A stretch of 64,000 nt of DNA, taken from NCBI GenBank assembly GCA_027579435.1, contig JANBPK010000770.1, forward strand, positions 186,001 through 250,000. Reading direction: 5' to 3'. The stretch's first letter is position 1; each line of letters begins with the position of its first letter. The notes under the pieces were generated by a model. That model made no database searches. It was given only the letters and a program-made list of their open reading frames with translations, and had not been told where the DNA came from. The translations under genes and the position numbers were made by a program. Positions 1-11,858 of the stretch are shown piece by piece. This stretch comes from Candolleomyces eurysporus (Eukaryota; Basidiomycota; Agaricomycetes; Agaricales; Psathyrellaceae).

Positions 1-329
1 CTCTCAAAGACACCCATCTTCTTCAGCTCAACAATCTGGACCTCGAGCTCCCGGTTGGCTGCTCGGTGCAAATCATCCCCTTCCATCTCCGACACCTGGT
101 CGTCTTCATCGCTGCACTCTGCGAGGTCCGAGTCCGTGTAGCAAAACTCGCTATCCGAAGAGAGCTCGTGGTTCACGGTCCCATCCCAATTGCAAGTTTC
201 TGTCGGCTCATCGTTCGATTTCTCGGTGGTCTGGGTTTGGAGAGGGGTCACGACATTGTTGTCTCTTTCGAGTCGAGCACGTCGAGCGTGGGCGGCAGCG
301 TTGATTTTGGACTGTTTCTTGCGAGGCAT
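1..329 (-). CDS. Partial hypothetical protein, N-terminal 109 residues, runs off the left edge
   Basis: An open frame on the minus strand starts with ATG at 329 and stays open to base 1. The protein begins MPRKKQSKINAAAHARRA, a basic start, and then becomes strongly acidic (SDSEFCYTDSDLAECSDEDD) before a helical, charged stretch ending in KKMGVFE. This basic-then-acidic layout is common at the start of agaricomycete proteins linked to mobile elements (KDZ/DDE-type neighbours), but I see no catalytic domain because the rest lies outside the window. Function is unknown. The plus-strand frame over the same bases (66-344) is a shadow. The intergenic run from 330 to 479 contains a poly-A tract near 391 and nothing else I recognise. 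Confidence 0.5.
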   Translation of the reverse strand, partial: MPRKKQSKINAAAHARRARLERDNNVVTPLQTQTTEKSNDEPTETCNWDGTVNHELSSDSEFCYTDSDLAECSDEDDQVSEMEGDDLHRAANRELEVQIVELKKMGVFE

Positions 330-479
330 GGAGAAGCGATGTAACTTTGAGCAGAGATAGAGATTGTGCTACGTATCTACCCCAAAAATTGCAAAAAAAA
401 AATCATATGTATCCACGTCGGTCCCAAGGACCGCTGGCGGGCCTATCGGCCCGCCCCTCAGAACCGTTGTCCCCCCAGG

Positions 480-2833
480 ATGGCGCCTGTCCAAAGTTGG
501 TTGGGACTAGGTGATCGGCTCCATAGGTAGATTTCTCTATTCTGCTCAGGACGTTTTTATTGACCATCTTCTAGTGATGCATGTTCGAAGGAGTATGTAG
601 AAGATGCTGTTGAACCTGAAGAAGTGGACGACGGGGATGCCCTCCCCTCTGAAGACGGGGACTCGCCTGCTTTAAATTCCGACCAGATTTTCCAGCTTGC
701 CATTGCAACAAAGAACTTAAAAATCATCCAGCTTGCTCGCTCTCTCCGCTCAAAGCTTATGTCTGAAATTGAAAGCTTGACCCTTGATAGGTGTCGGCCC
801 ATCATTAAATCATACCTCTTCCTTTATTTTGGTGCGTGGCCAGTCTTTTTATGCTGCCGACCTTTAACTCACAGTGCGTAGGTCTCCTTGGCAAAAACTT
901 CGGCCGCAGTAGCATCCCATGGGGCAGACACCTTCGTGCCTACTTTGCCAACCTAGCTGTTAGAGTCCTCAACTGGCCAACAGGCGTTGTGATGCTCGGA
1001 GAGGGAGAATACTCTGATGGAATCAAGGGCCTTGGTTCTGTTAAAGTCACTGCCTTAACCAAGGCCTTGCACGAAGGAAAAGTACGGTTTGTTCTGGCTG
1101 ACAAGCAAGGTACGTTCAAAGCTCTTGAACGATGCTCAGGCTCTGATTTATTTTTATTAAAAGCCCTGAAGTCGGGGAAAATTCCTGTCGTCGAGGAGGC
1201 CGCTCCTCCTGCTGACTCATCCCAGAAGAGCGGTCGTCGCCTGTTTTTGGATGGCAGCATTGACTACAGCGGCCTCCGTCGGTTGACGGCTGCCTCAGCA
1301 AAGCAGCCCACACCCGGACCGTCGTCCTCAAAGCAGGCTACGTCCAAGGCACTGCCGTCAAAGCAGTTCGCATCCGAGGCATCATTGTTGAAGCAAACGC
1401 CATCTGAAGCACCGCCAAAAAAGAAAACGTCCACGAAAACTGCAAAAGAGAAGATGCCTTCACAGGATCCTGCCCCAGCAGCCCGCAGCCGCAGCACCGT
1501 GTCCAAGAACAAGGGAAAGCAGCGCAAGCCTGCCACTGACTCCAGCGACGACGACATGCCTCTTGCACCACGCCCTCGCAAGAAGTTAAGCAAACTCGAA
1601 TCCATTCGCCTTTCCAAGAGACCACCCGTTCTGTTTGTTGACGACAGCGACGATGAGCAGTTTGTGCCGGACTCTGGGGATGAGACCGCCTCCCCCAAGC
1701 GTCAACGTCGTCGATCAAACCCTCCTACAGGTGAAGAGGACCTTCATGACTGGAGCTCGGATGAAAACAGAGCACCGGTAGCAGAGAGTGGCCCTCCAAG
1801 CACCACAGCGCCTGCTTTGTCGCCAACCGATGGCAACCCGTTGACGTCCGCCGAGAGCAAGAAGAAGGAACTAAGTCAGAAGCCGCTGGCAGCCACTTCG
1901 ACAAACAAGGGACAAGCTTCCAAACCCATTGCTAATGAATCCAACACTCCCAACGCCTCTACCTCTTCAACCTATGCCCCCAACGTTCCCTTTGCGGGTC
2001 CACTACAGCTGGCAACAGCAGCCAGTCCCTCGATTGCCGCCGTTTCCCAAAACCCTTCAACCTCTCATCCCAACAACCACCCACGTGGCCCGGCCCCTCG
2101 CCCTCGCCCAGTTCTTCCCAGCTCGAAAAATGTGGAATCCAACCCCTTTTCTATGGACTTGGACGACCGCTTCACCATCCGCCGAAAGAGGAAGTCTGAT
2201 GCTTTGCCGACAGAGGGCGCGCCTACCACCCAGGAGGATTCCAGAGAGAAACGTGCTCGCATGGAGACAGAGAGTCAGACGCCGCCTCCCTCAGTGCCCG
2301 GCTCAGAGACCCACTTACTCCTCTCCCTGCCACCCAATCCCGAGCAGAGCTCCATTGCTGCACGTGCACAGCATCCCACACAAGCACCCTTCGAGCTTTC
2401 TGGGCCGCACCCAGCTCCTCTGCAGCGCCGACAGATGCAAGTTGCATCCTCTTCGACATCACACCAACCTCCGACTCACCTCGCAATACAGCGTATGCCA
2501 CCCAACCATCAACTGCCCAATTCGTACTACACCTCTCGAAGCTTCCCTCCACAGTCCTCCTACAGGCACCCTTCCCAATATCGTCAGCCAGCCTACTACG
2601 GTGTTCAAGACTACACTCACCCAGGTGAATATCAGAATTACGACCACCAGAGCTATGAATACGGATACGGATACGGACACGGCGGCATGTACGACAATAG
2701 CTATGGTGACGAGTATAACAACGCCTATGTCAACAACTACAACGACTACAGCAGTGGATATGGCTACCTCTCACTTAACCAGTCTGCCTCAAACGAGGGA
2801 CGGTCCCCACATCCGCCGACCCAGCAAGGCTAG
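480..2833 (+). CDS. Hypothetical protein, 751 aa, with Tyr/Gly/Asn-rich C-terminal tail
   Basis: Exons 480-526, 575-831 and 882-2833 join in phase to 751 codons plus stop; the introns are 48 and 50 bp (GTAGAT..CTAG and GTGCGT..GTAG). The first 47-nt exon is the least certain part. Residues about 1-105 are acidic then helical. Residues about 105-200 contain a folded segment (PWGRHLRAYFANL, NWPTGVVMLGEGEYSDGIKG) that resembles a recurrent fungus-specific domain of unknown role. Residues about 200-640 are low-complexity, rich in Ser, Pro, Lys and Ala, with basic clusters (PRPRKKLSKL, SPKRQRRRS) that could be nuclear-localisation signals. The last ~100 residues are rich in Tyr, Gly, Asn and Asp, like prion-like or RNA-binding disordered tails. 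I infer a nuclear protein; no enzymatic motif is visible. Confidence 0.65.
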
Positions 2834-5313
2834 TTGCTGAAGTATCTGCTGTGCCTAGCGGCACGCCCTCACCCTTTACCCTACACCTCCTGCTCCGTTG
2901 GCACTCAAACCTGCTTTTCTCTCTGCCCTTTCCATTTTGTTTTTTGGACTTTGCATATCCTCAACCTGCAACGGCACCTTGTACACTGCACATACTACTA
3001 TACCCTTTTCTTCTTGAATCTTCGGCCCCTCGTACCACTTATTACTGCGTTATCCCCCCATAGATGATTTTTCTTGACTTTCGTCAGTGACGTCCGAGTG
3101 TTTTTCGCTCGTCAACATTCTTTTTGGCTGGAATTTTCTTGGCCTTTGTTTGTCGATTTTCATTTCCCAGTTCCCCTTTCTTGTCGGCCACCTCTCTACG
3201 GACCTCCTCCTACACACACTTCTTTGCTCTACCTTTGGTCTGTCAGTAGTCTCGGGCGAACTGCTCCGCAAGCGGACGACTTTTTTTTACCCCCTTTGCA
3301 TACGTTTAACTCCCTCGCCCTGTACTGTCTGAATAGCTATTCAATGTGGTTTATACCTGATCTGCATCCCAGGGAAGGACGGCGGTTTGAGGGAAGTTGC
3401 AGACGTGCAAAGAAAACTACGTTTACAACAGTGAAAAAAACATACACAGAAACCGCAGAGGTTGTACGATCAGAGTCGAACGCGGAGCTGCGCAGAATAA
3501 CTGCGCTCTGTTGCCCGCCCTCTAGTTTCCTATGAAAAACATACAGCGGACGTAGGAACTTGCCAGAAAAACAACTGCCACTGCAGTTCATCGGCTGTCG
3601 TAGAAAACTCACTCCCGACAGAAATGCCTCCCCTTTAGGACTCTAGGGTAGACTGCATCGCGCAGAATCCCTCTTCGAGGGGTTCTCTCCCATACAAGAA
3701 AAGGCCCTCCCGAGGTCACACGTGATCAAGCCTTCCCTGCCTGAGGTGAAAAGCTCGCTGGACTGGGGCATTGCTCAGCTAATTTCCGGCTTTCTGGATC
3801 ACCTAGGGCAACGTGTTCTACGCGCACTTCCTTGGCTGACGTCGTCTGTGTTCTTTATGGTGCTTTGTTGGCATTGCATCCTATGGCTCGTCCCGTCGTT
3901 CCGTGAATTTATCTGATATTGGCGCAATAGGCTATAGCTAGCCCTGGATTCTTCCACTTTGGTCACTCAGCCTTCTGTACCCCAAAAACCCTTGCATGAC
4001 GTGTGCGAAAGGGTCCACCACCAAAATCGACTCTCAGGATTCTTTCTTTCATTTCCTCACAATTTTGTGACACAATGCATGGGCGATGGCCCGCAATTCC
4101 GAACATGGGCGTCTCGAGGCCCTTAAAATCAATACAAATGTGACAACCCTTGGGAACCATCCTAGTTGCAAAGCTTTTGTCATCTTCTTTTTTCTACCCC
4201 AAAAATCATGACGAGCCAGGAGATGAACAAAACGTGTCTGAGATCGACCTCGTTACTCGCTAGACAATTTGCTGATGCCATATGCCGTATTCCTTTCGAT
4301 CGGAATCCTCGAGGCAGGATGGCTGCTATTTGCTGCACCGACACCGGCCCAGAACTTAACAGCATTCTCCTTTGGGCCTGCCCTTCTGGGAGACCGCAGC
4401 TGCGGTATTCCATCGACATGGAGATAATAAGAACAAGAGTTCCCGTAAATCGCAGTACTCAAGTACAGCCTCAAGGGTCGCGTTTCGACGGCTCCCTGGC
4501 TGATATCGATGAGAGACTTGGGCGTCTAGCTATCGTTCCGAGCGGCGTTCAACGGAGAACCTCCGGCTTCAGGAGCACACTCGACTGGTTGCTTTGGTGT
4601 ACACGAGTCACCGTTAACAGCAGCCGCCCAATCCAGCAACCTCATGCCTGTGATATCCGCCTTGATGCCGCGACTGCGCTCTTCGGAATGCCAGGCAGGG
4701 TTGCAGGGTTCGTGCAAAGAATATCACAAAAGGTCTTCTTTTGTCTGAAAATTTCGCCTCACGTTAGGGTTCGTGAAAACCCAGCTGCGAAGAAATTTCA
4801 ATACATTCGCCATATACTTGAAACACGAGTTGACGACTTTCCTTCCTTATCGGCCGAGCTGATTAGATTTTGCCGCTTTTTGGGGAATGGATTGATAGCC
4901 CTATTTCTGCATTCTGGTGCCATGTGGATTTGCACGACCAGAGTCCGGCTTCTAAACGTGATCGTGACATAAAAATTCTTGACACCTGGCCCGGGGCTCT
5001 TCGCCTCTTGCTTCAAACAGTCCCAAGCCTTCGCTCCCCCAGCTATATAAACCCCTCGATTTTCTGCTGTTGGATCGTCCCATCGGTGTCCTCCGTTCTC
5101 CAGTTCTCCCAACCAGCTAGCTCTCGCATCCAGCTCGACTTCGGTCACAACCAACACCCCTCCTCTGGGTTACTTGCATCGTTGCATGTACTCAAACCAG
5201 CTCTGCTCATCCCACAACCAGCATCGAGGCTCTAAGCACACGGCCTCTGGCTTCATAATTCACTTCTGATTTTCCTGCCCAACACCACCGTCTGAAAGTT
5301 CTCTATTATAAAC
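2834..5313. other. Gene-free stretch, including the INO1 upstream region
   Basis: I see no convincing gene. Several open frames exist (the longest 4208-4972 from its first ATG), but none shows domain-like composition or splice structure. A short perfect hairpin (6-bp stem, 5-nt loop) lies at 3490-3506. The motif TACCCCAAAAA occurs at about 3976 and 4194, and also at about 377 upstream of the left-edge gene. Confidence 0.5.
5044..5051 (+). promoter_or_regulatory. TATA box candidate for INO1
   Basis: TATATAAA lies 263 bp before the INO1 start codon, so a transcript starting about 30 bp downstream would carry a 5' leader near 230 nt, long enough to hold a leader intron. A CATGTG core, as in yeast inositol-responsive elements, occurs at about 4920, but a single hexamer is weak evidence. 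Confidence 0.45.
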
Positions 5314-7131
5314 ATGGCCTCCTCCGGTTACAACACCCCTGAATCTCAGCTCGAGTCCATCGTGCCTGTTCACCCCACCAGCGCGCGTCGCCCTCATGCC
5401 ATCACCGTTCAGTCCGAGAACGTCTCCTTCACTGATGATCATATTACCTCGAAGTTCGTCAATCGAGGCTCCAAGGTCAATGTCGTCGACGGACAGTACA
5501 TTGTTACCCCTGTTGCGCAGGAAATCGAATTCCAGACCCAGCGCAAGGTCTCCAAGACTGGGTGAGTGCTGTTCAGCTCCTCCTATCTTTCGCTCGATGC
5601 TGACAATTGTCCTAGTCTCATGATGATCGGTATTGGTGGTAACAATGGTTCCACTCTGTGCGCGACCATCCTCGCCAACCGTCACCAGATCACCTGGCAC
5701 ACCAAGGAAGGCCTCCAGACTCCCAACTACATCGGCTCTCTCCTCCGCGCGTCCACCTTCAGCTTGGGTGCCGATGCCAATGGCCAGGACATCCACGTCC
5801 CTGTCTCCGACCTCCTGCCCATGGTCCACCCTAACGACCTCGTCTTGGGCGGTTGGGATATCTCCGGTGTCCCCATGGACAAGGCTATGAGTCGCTCCAA
5901 GGTCCTCGACTATGACCTCCAGCGCCAGGTCGCTCCCCACATGGCTCTCCTCGGGAAGCCCCTCCCTTCCATCTACTATCCCGACTTCATCGCGGCCAAC
6001 CAGGAGGCCCGTGCCGACAACTTGATCCCCGGCGACGACAAGCAGGTCCACCTCGAGCGCATTCGTGCCGACATCAGGAAGTTCAAGAAGGACAACGAGC
6101 TCGACCGTGTCATCGTCTTCTGGACCGCCAACACCGAGCGCTACGCCGACATCATCCCTGGGGTCAACGACACCGCCGACAACCTCTTGAACGCCATCAA
6201 GAACTCTCACTCCGAGGTCTCCCCCTCCACCATCTTCGCCGTCGCGGCCATCCTCGAGAATGAGCCCTTCATCAACGGTGCTCCCCAGAACACCTTCGTT
6301 CCCGGTGCCATCGAGCTTTCCGAGCGCGAAAAGTCCTTCATCGGTGGTGATGACCTCAAGTCCGGCCAGACCAAGCTCAAGTCCGTCCTCGCCGAGTTCC
6401 TCGTCAACGCTGGTATCAAGCCCCTCTCCATCGCCTCCTACAACCACCTCGGCAACAACGACGGCCAGAACCTGTCTGCCGAGCGCCAGTTCAAGAGCAA
6501 GGAAATCAGCAAGAGCAGCGTCGTCGATGACATGGTCAACGCCAACCGTCTCCTGTTCAAGGCCCCCGCTCCCGGCGAGAAGGGCAAGGGCGAGCACCCC
6601 GACCACATCGTCGTCATCAAGTACGTCCCCGCCGTCGGCGACTCCAAGCGCGCCATCGACGAGTACTACTCTGAGATCTTCTGCGGTGGTCGTTCGGTCA
6701 TCAACATCTTCAACGAGTGCGAGGTAAGTCGCTTTCCGGGTGTTCCAGTGCATGAATTTTTTTTCGGTGATCTAATAACACCACCGTCTATTTTTAGGAC
6801 TCCCTCTTGGCTACTCCGCTTATCCTCGATCTCTCGATCTTGGCTGAGCTCCTCACCCGTGTCCAGTACCGCAAGGAGGGCGAGAAGGAGTTCTCTCCTT
6901 TGTACTCTGTCCTCTCTTTGCTCTCGTACATGCTCAAGGCTCCTCTCGTCAAGCCAGGTAAGCTTCCTTTCTGCGCCGGATCGTAGGAGTCGACTGTATT
7001 GACTGTTCGTTTCAGGCACTGAGGTCATCAACAGCCTTAACAGGCAGCGCAACGCTCTCGAGGGTTTCTTGAAGGCTTGCATTGGCTTGGAGGGCAGCAG
7101 CGACCTTCTCCTTGAGACCAGGCTCTGGTAG
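5314..7131 (+). CDS. INO1: Inositol-3-phosphate synthase, 543 aa
   Basis: The enzyme converts glucose 6-phosphate to 1D-myo-inositol 3-phosphate with NAD as cofactor, the first step of inositol synthesis for phosphatidylinositol; it acts in the cytosol. Exons 5314-5561, 5616-6723, 6798-6957 and 7016-7131 join in phase to 543 codons plus stop, the usual family length. The Rossmann NAD-binding motif [10 protein letters not shown] is at residues 88-97, followed by [17 protein letters not shown]. The catalytic-region block [14 protein letters not shown] and the [10 protein letters not shown] motif are intact, and the C-terminal tail after the third intron ([12 protein letters not shown]) is conserved. 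Codon use is strongly GC3-biased, as in highly expressed genes. That bias opens a 1.5-kb antisense frame (5260-6753), which is an artefact. Confidence 0.98.
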
Positions 7132-7882
7132 AGGGTGAAGTCGTCGCGTCGACATTGTCATTGATGGGTCTCAACACTCGTTGATTAGTTGTTCTTTGTC
7201 ATCTCCCCCTCCTCGTCATTCAACTGGCGGTAGAAAGTGCTTGCTTCTCCTAGTTCGTCTGTCTCCTCGTGTACTTGTATTTCTGCTCGCGTCTTTGTTG
7301 CGCTGACTTCGAAATGTTACTTGCCTGTGGTGATCTTTTATTGTGGCACGCGAAGAGTCGAAGTTGGAATCAGTCTCATTGGTGGTGAGAATTGCGATTC
7401 AATGTTTCTAAGCTGATATAGATGGCGTGCAGGGACATTGCATGAGTACATCGTGAAGGAGTAAACGAGATGGCGAAGGAAGTAAGCTAAAGACGTAGAT
7501 GAAGGTTGAATATGGTGTAGGGTGGGTTGTAGTGGCATGAGGAACTGCTATGTAGGAAGAGGGCAGGCAAAGGCAAAGCAGAAGAGCGAAGAGTAAAGAA
7601 GTAGAACTCTAGGTAAGTAGATGTTTGTCGATGAGTTGCTAGTGGTGGATGATTAACTAATAGGAAATGGATCGTAGCCTCAAAAAAGGAGCGGGAAAGC
7701 AGGGTTGCAAGACTGCTCGTGAGCAGGGTTGACCCTCTTCCAAGTCCAACGGTCCCGTCGTCGTGATTTCCCCTCTCCTCCCGTCCTGCCATTCTTGAGG
7801 AAAAACAATCGACGACGCGTGGTTGGTCGGAATTTGTGTGAGCGGATGGTGGACTATCTGCACCGTTGGACCGACCGACGGA
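7132..7882. other. Intergenic, convergent 3' ends
   Basis: The stretch lies between the stop codons of INO1 (plus) and the next minus-strand gene. It holds 3' untranslated sequence only; I recognise no gene or repeat. Confidence 0.6.
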
Positions 7883-9059
7883 TCACTCAAATCCGTCAAG
7901 TTCAGAGTCGACCTCATCCAAAAGGTCCATGACCATCTGCACCCCAACGGCCAGGTGCGGCTTGAGAGCCTTCATGACCTCCTCACCAAACTTCGCTTTT
8001 ACGATAGCATTCCAAGTCTTCTGTTCGGGGTCGACTTGGGGAACCTCGACGTCGAGCAGCTTCAAGTGGGAGAACAACAAGCCTCCTCCGTACTCGCCCC
8101 CATACTGAGCGTCCTCGAGAACGTCGAAAGCAGTCTGATTCTCGAGGTCGACCCTGGGATTGAGTTCGGGAACAGGGGAAGCGATGGTGGGAGGGTTGGG
8201 AGAGGCAGGAGGGCTGGAGGAAGAACCCTCCTCAACGATGACATCCTCAAAGGTCCTCATATGGATACCTTCAAGTAGCATCAGAGGAAGAGGAGGGTTA
8301 GCGCGGCCTCTGTAAGGGGTTTTGACTCTGAACGGGGAGCCGATTACTCCGAGGTCATCTTCCGTGCAGACGCTGGTGTTCGGGGTATCGGAGTCATACC
8401 CAAGGCTGGTAGCCGGCGAGGACCAATATCCAGAAGTGTCGGACGAAGGCGAAGGAGAGTATAAATCCCTGGGGTGTTCGGAATCGCCGCCGCAGCCGAA
8501 GTACATGTCGTCGAACTCGAAGTCCTTCATTTTGTTAATATCGTAATCAGGGAGGTTGAGCTTGAATGGGGCGGTGGTGTCGGCGACGGCGACGTTGTCG
8601 ACGTTCCGGAATATGAATTTGTTGCGTTCAGTCTCGTCGTACATGGCTGGATAAAGATGCGGAGTGTTTCCGTGGAGAGTCGACGCGCCGAAGGCCGACA
8701 CTTCCGGTGCCACTGCTGCCACACGGGGTGCTGCGCCACTCTCTGCGACCATGTCGTCGTCAGCGAATGGGGCGAACCGTCCAGAGACTTTGTATCTCTT
8801 GACCAACGCATAAGGTGCGTAAACGGTCCAATCATTTGCTGCGAGAGGGAGAGGGTCTGGTGTCCTGTTGACCGGTCCTGCCGGTGCTTCTAGGACCTGT
8901 ATCTTGTTTAGATTACTGCTGTCAATAGAAATAGCGGCGAATACGTACGAAAGACTTCGATGCCACCGCATTCCGCGTGTTTAATCCATACATAGAGAGA
9001 TTTGTGTTATCATATTGCGTGCGGGGTTGGGTCAAGTTCGCGGACGAGGATCTAATCAT
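7883..9059 (-). CDS. Hypothetical protein, 374 aa, fungus-specific
   Basis: Two exons, 9059-8949 and 8896-7883 (minus), flank a 52-bp intron (GTACGT..ATACAG) and join in phase 0 to 374 codons plus stop. The first exon encodes MIRSSSANLTQPRTQYDNTN, Ser/Thr/Asn-rich and without a clear signal peptide. The middle is rich in Asp, Pro and Ser with an acidic/aromatic patch (DFEFDDMYFG). A basic-Pro segment (GSPFRVKTPYRGRANPP) follows, and the C-terminal ~70 residues look folded (WNAIVKAKFGEEVMKALKP). I do not recognise the family and no catalytic motif is visible. Without the splice the frame would run on an unlikely N-terminus read through the intron, so the spliced model is preferred. Confidence 0.72.
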
Positions 9060-9677
9060 GATCGAAAGGTGAAGAGATGATATAAATGAGATTGACGATA
9101 ACAAGCTTCGGAGAAACTTATGGAAGGCAGATAAATCGCAGGAGCAGGAGCAGGGCTTTCTGGCTGAGGTGAAGGTATGGGACGAAGAGCAAGATTTGAG
9201 AATATCTCGACCTGTGTCTTCAAAGGATTGATGGTATTTGGCGGACATTGTTACGGCTGTGCTAGCCGAGGGTCACGCGTTTGTCACTTGACCGCGATTG
9301 GTTGTCTAAAACAAAGAGAGATTCCAAGAAAGTGCAGGGCACGAGGCGTGGCTATGGAGGTGGTCTCAAAGTGTATAACAAAGAAAATACGTGCATTTTG
9401 CTCCTTGAAGGAATTACTGAAAGAAGGTCCCAAATCGAGGTCGAGAAATGTTCGGAAAGCGTGATCGTGATGCGACACAGCACGCGCATGATCCAGACAG
9501 GAATTGCAATACTTATTGACGTAGATAGATTGTAGTATACTATAATTATTGTTATTACAAATCAGTAAGAAAAGGCTACCACGTACGCACAAGGAGGATA
9601 GACATTCTTCCAAAGCGTCCAAATCGTAACTAAAAGTACAACTAACGGTGGCACGACTAGAATCCAGGAAATAAATA
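9060..9677. other. Intergenic, no gene seen
   Basis: This is the promoter side of the 374-aa gene and the 3' side of the next minus-strand gene. Short frames here are not supported. Confidence 0.5.
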
Positions 9678-11858
9678 TCACAAAGCGCCTCCTGTGATGG
9701 AGATCTCCTGCTCAGCTGGTGTTCTATTGTACGAAGGCGGCAGATCCCCACTCCCAATCATGGAATCCTCATCCATGAGCACCTCTGCCACCGACCGGTG
9801 CGAGCGCGTGGTCGTCGTCGTCGGGGCGCGCCGCACGTATGTTGGTGCGCGTCCCAGTCGTGACACTCGTGAACTTCGTGTACTGACATTGGACGGCATT
9901 AGAGGTGCCAACGAGTTGTGAGATGACGGGGCATAGGCACTCTGGTTGAAGTCTGATGTGGAAGCGAAGGTGGTGTAGGATCTGAGAGAAGGAGTTCTGC
10001 TTGGGGAACGGCTATGTTGCAGTGTGCTCCTTCTGCTCTTGACATCAAGAGGGAAGTGTGAAGAAGTAGGTGTAGAGTCCGTAAATGGTACGATGGAAGA
10101 TGCGGGAAGAGAATCCCGTGCATGGGAAGACGGAGATGAGAAGGAGTCCCCTCCATGGGAGCGCGGTCCTTGGTGGGCAAAGGGATCCTGGTCGAGAAAG
10201 TTCGAGCGCTCGGGAGTGGTTGGAACCGAAAAGGATTCGGGTTCCATAGATTGCGGTGGATATTGAATGGGCGGTTCCACAGGTCGTGTTGGGGGTTGAT
10301 AATTGTGAGAAAGCTCAGGAATGAGCGTCGGCTTTGAGATGGCGGGAAGGCCACCTCGGGCGGTAGGTCGTTTTCGCTCCCTGCATCGACCAAGGAGAAA
10401 CATGCTAAGGGCTCCGATAAGACCGCCCACCACGAAACTTCCTAACGTACTTCCAACGGTCGAAAGGGTGAACGTTTGTTTGGGGCTAAGTCATTTGCGT
10501 TAACACAGGAAGATTTCCGGAGGCGAGAAATCACTTACATTGATCCCGGCGCTAAGCAGTCAGTGGAGCCTGTACCATCCACATATAGCGGACCTCTGGA
10601 CCAGAATAGACCGTCGGCGCTGGTGACTGATGCGAAAAATGGAAATCCTTCAGGCTACAGGACGCAGGTTAGTTGCGTTATAGAAACAGTTGCCAATTCA
10701 CGTACGAGGGCAACGGTCCAGTCAATCTGTGGCGAGGAAGAGGAAATATTCACCGGCGGATGGCGGCTCGGAGCGATCTAAATTGAGGGTGTATTGATCA
10801 GAATGAGATAGAAGCAACATAGCGGCTCCCGAAAGCTTACCGTCAAGGTATAGGGAGGTTGACCTGTTGTTGCTGACACGGAAAACTGTTCACACTAGGT
10901 GGATCAATCTCTGATCAGCGATATCTCTTCTGGGCCAACCCAAGAGATCATCCACACACCTGGCTGATGACTGGCAACTGAGTGACAGGTTTGCTAGGAT
11001 CGTCGAGAGAGGTTGATACGGGGAGAGAAGGTAGGCTGGTGATATTTTGGCAGGAAGTTACGTTCGTGGGGCTCGCAACCATGGTACGCATAGCTTGGCA
11101 ACCGCCCGACACTCCGAAGTTATCGTACTAGACAGAGCGTTTGAAATCACCGAGAGTTGGATGGCCAGCGGGAGAACATACCATGCAGATCTGATACTAA
11201 TGCAGTGTAAATGAATTGTGCTTCGCAGTGATGAACAGAAGCAAAAGAAGTACCTGAGTTTGTGGGGCAAAGGGAACTTGCCAGTCCTAAGATAACGATA
11301 TGAACGCCCACAAAAATCGTTGGGACGGTGAGGGCGACTTACGAAACTTGGGCCAGGCCCAGCCGGGATGATGTACGGCGACGCCGATGACCTGGCGAGC
11401 GGCATGAGCGGAAACTTGTGTATTTGAGTGGTGGAGACACGAACGATGAAAACACTTGAAGAAAATAAGGAGCAATTGGAGCAGTTCTATGCGAGCATAT
11501 GATGAGTCCACAGTTGCCGAAAAGACGAAAACGGATTGTGACGTACCCTTTCGCCTTTCCGCGACTCCATTTCAAGCGTATCGACTCGCATTGAGCTATA
11601 TTTCACTATGCGTTGGCACATCTTTGCCCTGAAGACCAGAATGACTGACCTGTAACAGGAAGGGCGACGGCTTGTTGAGGACCATCATAACCGAACGAGA
11701 AACCCTTAAAAACGGAAAGGGGTCAGGCACCGAAGCGTTTTCATGCCAGAGGACTCACAGGTTGAAGGTAAGGAACGACTTTGGCATGACAGTGAACGAT
11801 TAAAAGAGTGAATAACCATGTCGCGGCGTAAAGAGGAAACGAAACACCCCCCCNTCAT
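9678..11858 (-). CDS. Single-pass membrane protein with secreted N-terminal domains, 521 aa
   Basis: Twelve exons (minus): 11858-11759, 11704-11650, 11595-11547, 11486-11439, 11391-11343, 11286-11254, 11196-11182, 11127-10960, 10894-10841, 10777-10706, 10654-10539, 10485-9678. All phases agree and total 521 codons if the N at 11854 is dropped. The product has a signal peptide (AATWLFTLLIVHCHA), two extracellular beta-rich modules and one TM helix at about 264-285 (GSFVVGGLIGALSMFLLG). A basic stop-transfer (RCRERKR) precedes a ~235-residue Ser/Pro/Thr-rich cytoplasmic tail. The modules carry the recurrent agaricomycete phrases AQCESIRLKWSRG, PYIIPAGPGPSFDWQVPF, QICMYDNFGVSGGCQA and GQPPYTLTIAP. 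Homologous proteins with this layout are common in mushrooms but uncharacterised; a cell-surface or sensor role is inference. The weakest junction is the 47-bp intron 11438-11392 with donor GTCTCC. Confidence 0.85.

Noticed and set aside
1929..2840. 303-codon frame in the 3' half of the first plus-strand gene
   Set aside because: Alternative frame of the low-complexity region; Thr/Pro-rich composition is a translation of the shifted Tyr/Gly codons.
3437..3530. tRNA-like segment with a GTTCGA-type box on the minus strand and a hairpin
   Set aside because: The putative T-arm stem does not pair and no acceptor stem can be formed.
4208..4972. 255-codon plus-strand frame upstream of INO1
   Set aside because: No recognisable domain, even amino-acid composition, no splice structure, and it occupies the promoter region. 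Left as a chance frame, though a transcript would change this.
5260..6753. 497-codon minus-strand open frame antisense to INO1
   Set aside because: It mirrors the INO1 exons, crosses an INO1 intron, is Gly/Asp/Val-rich with no domain, and is explained by the strong GC3 bias of INO1.
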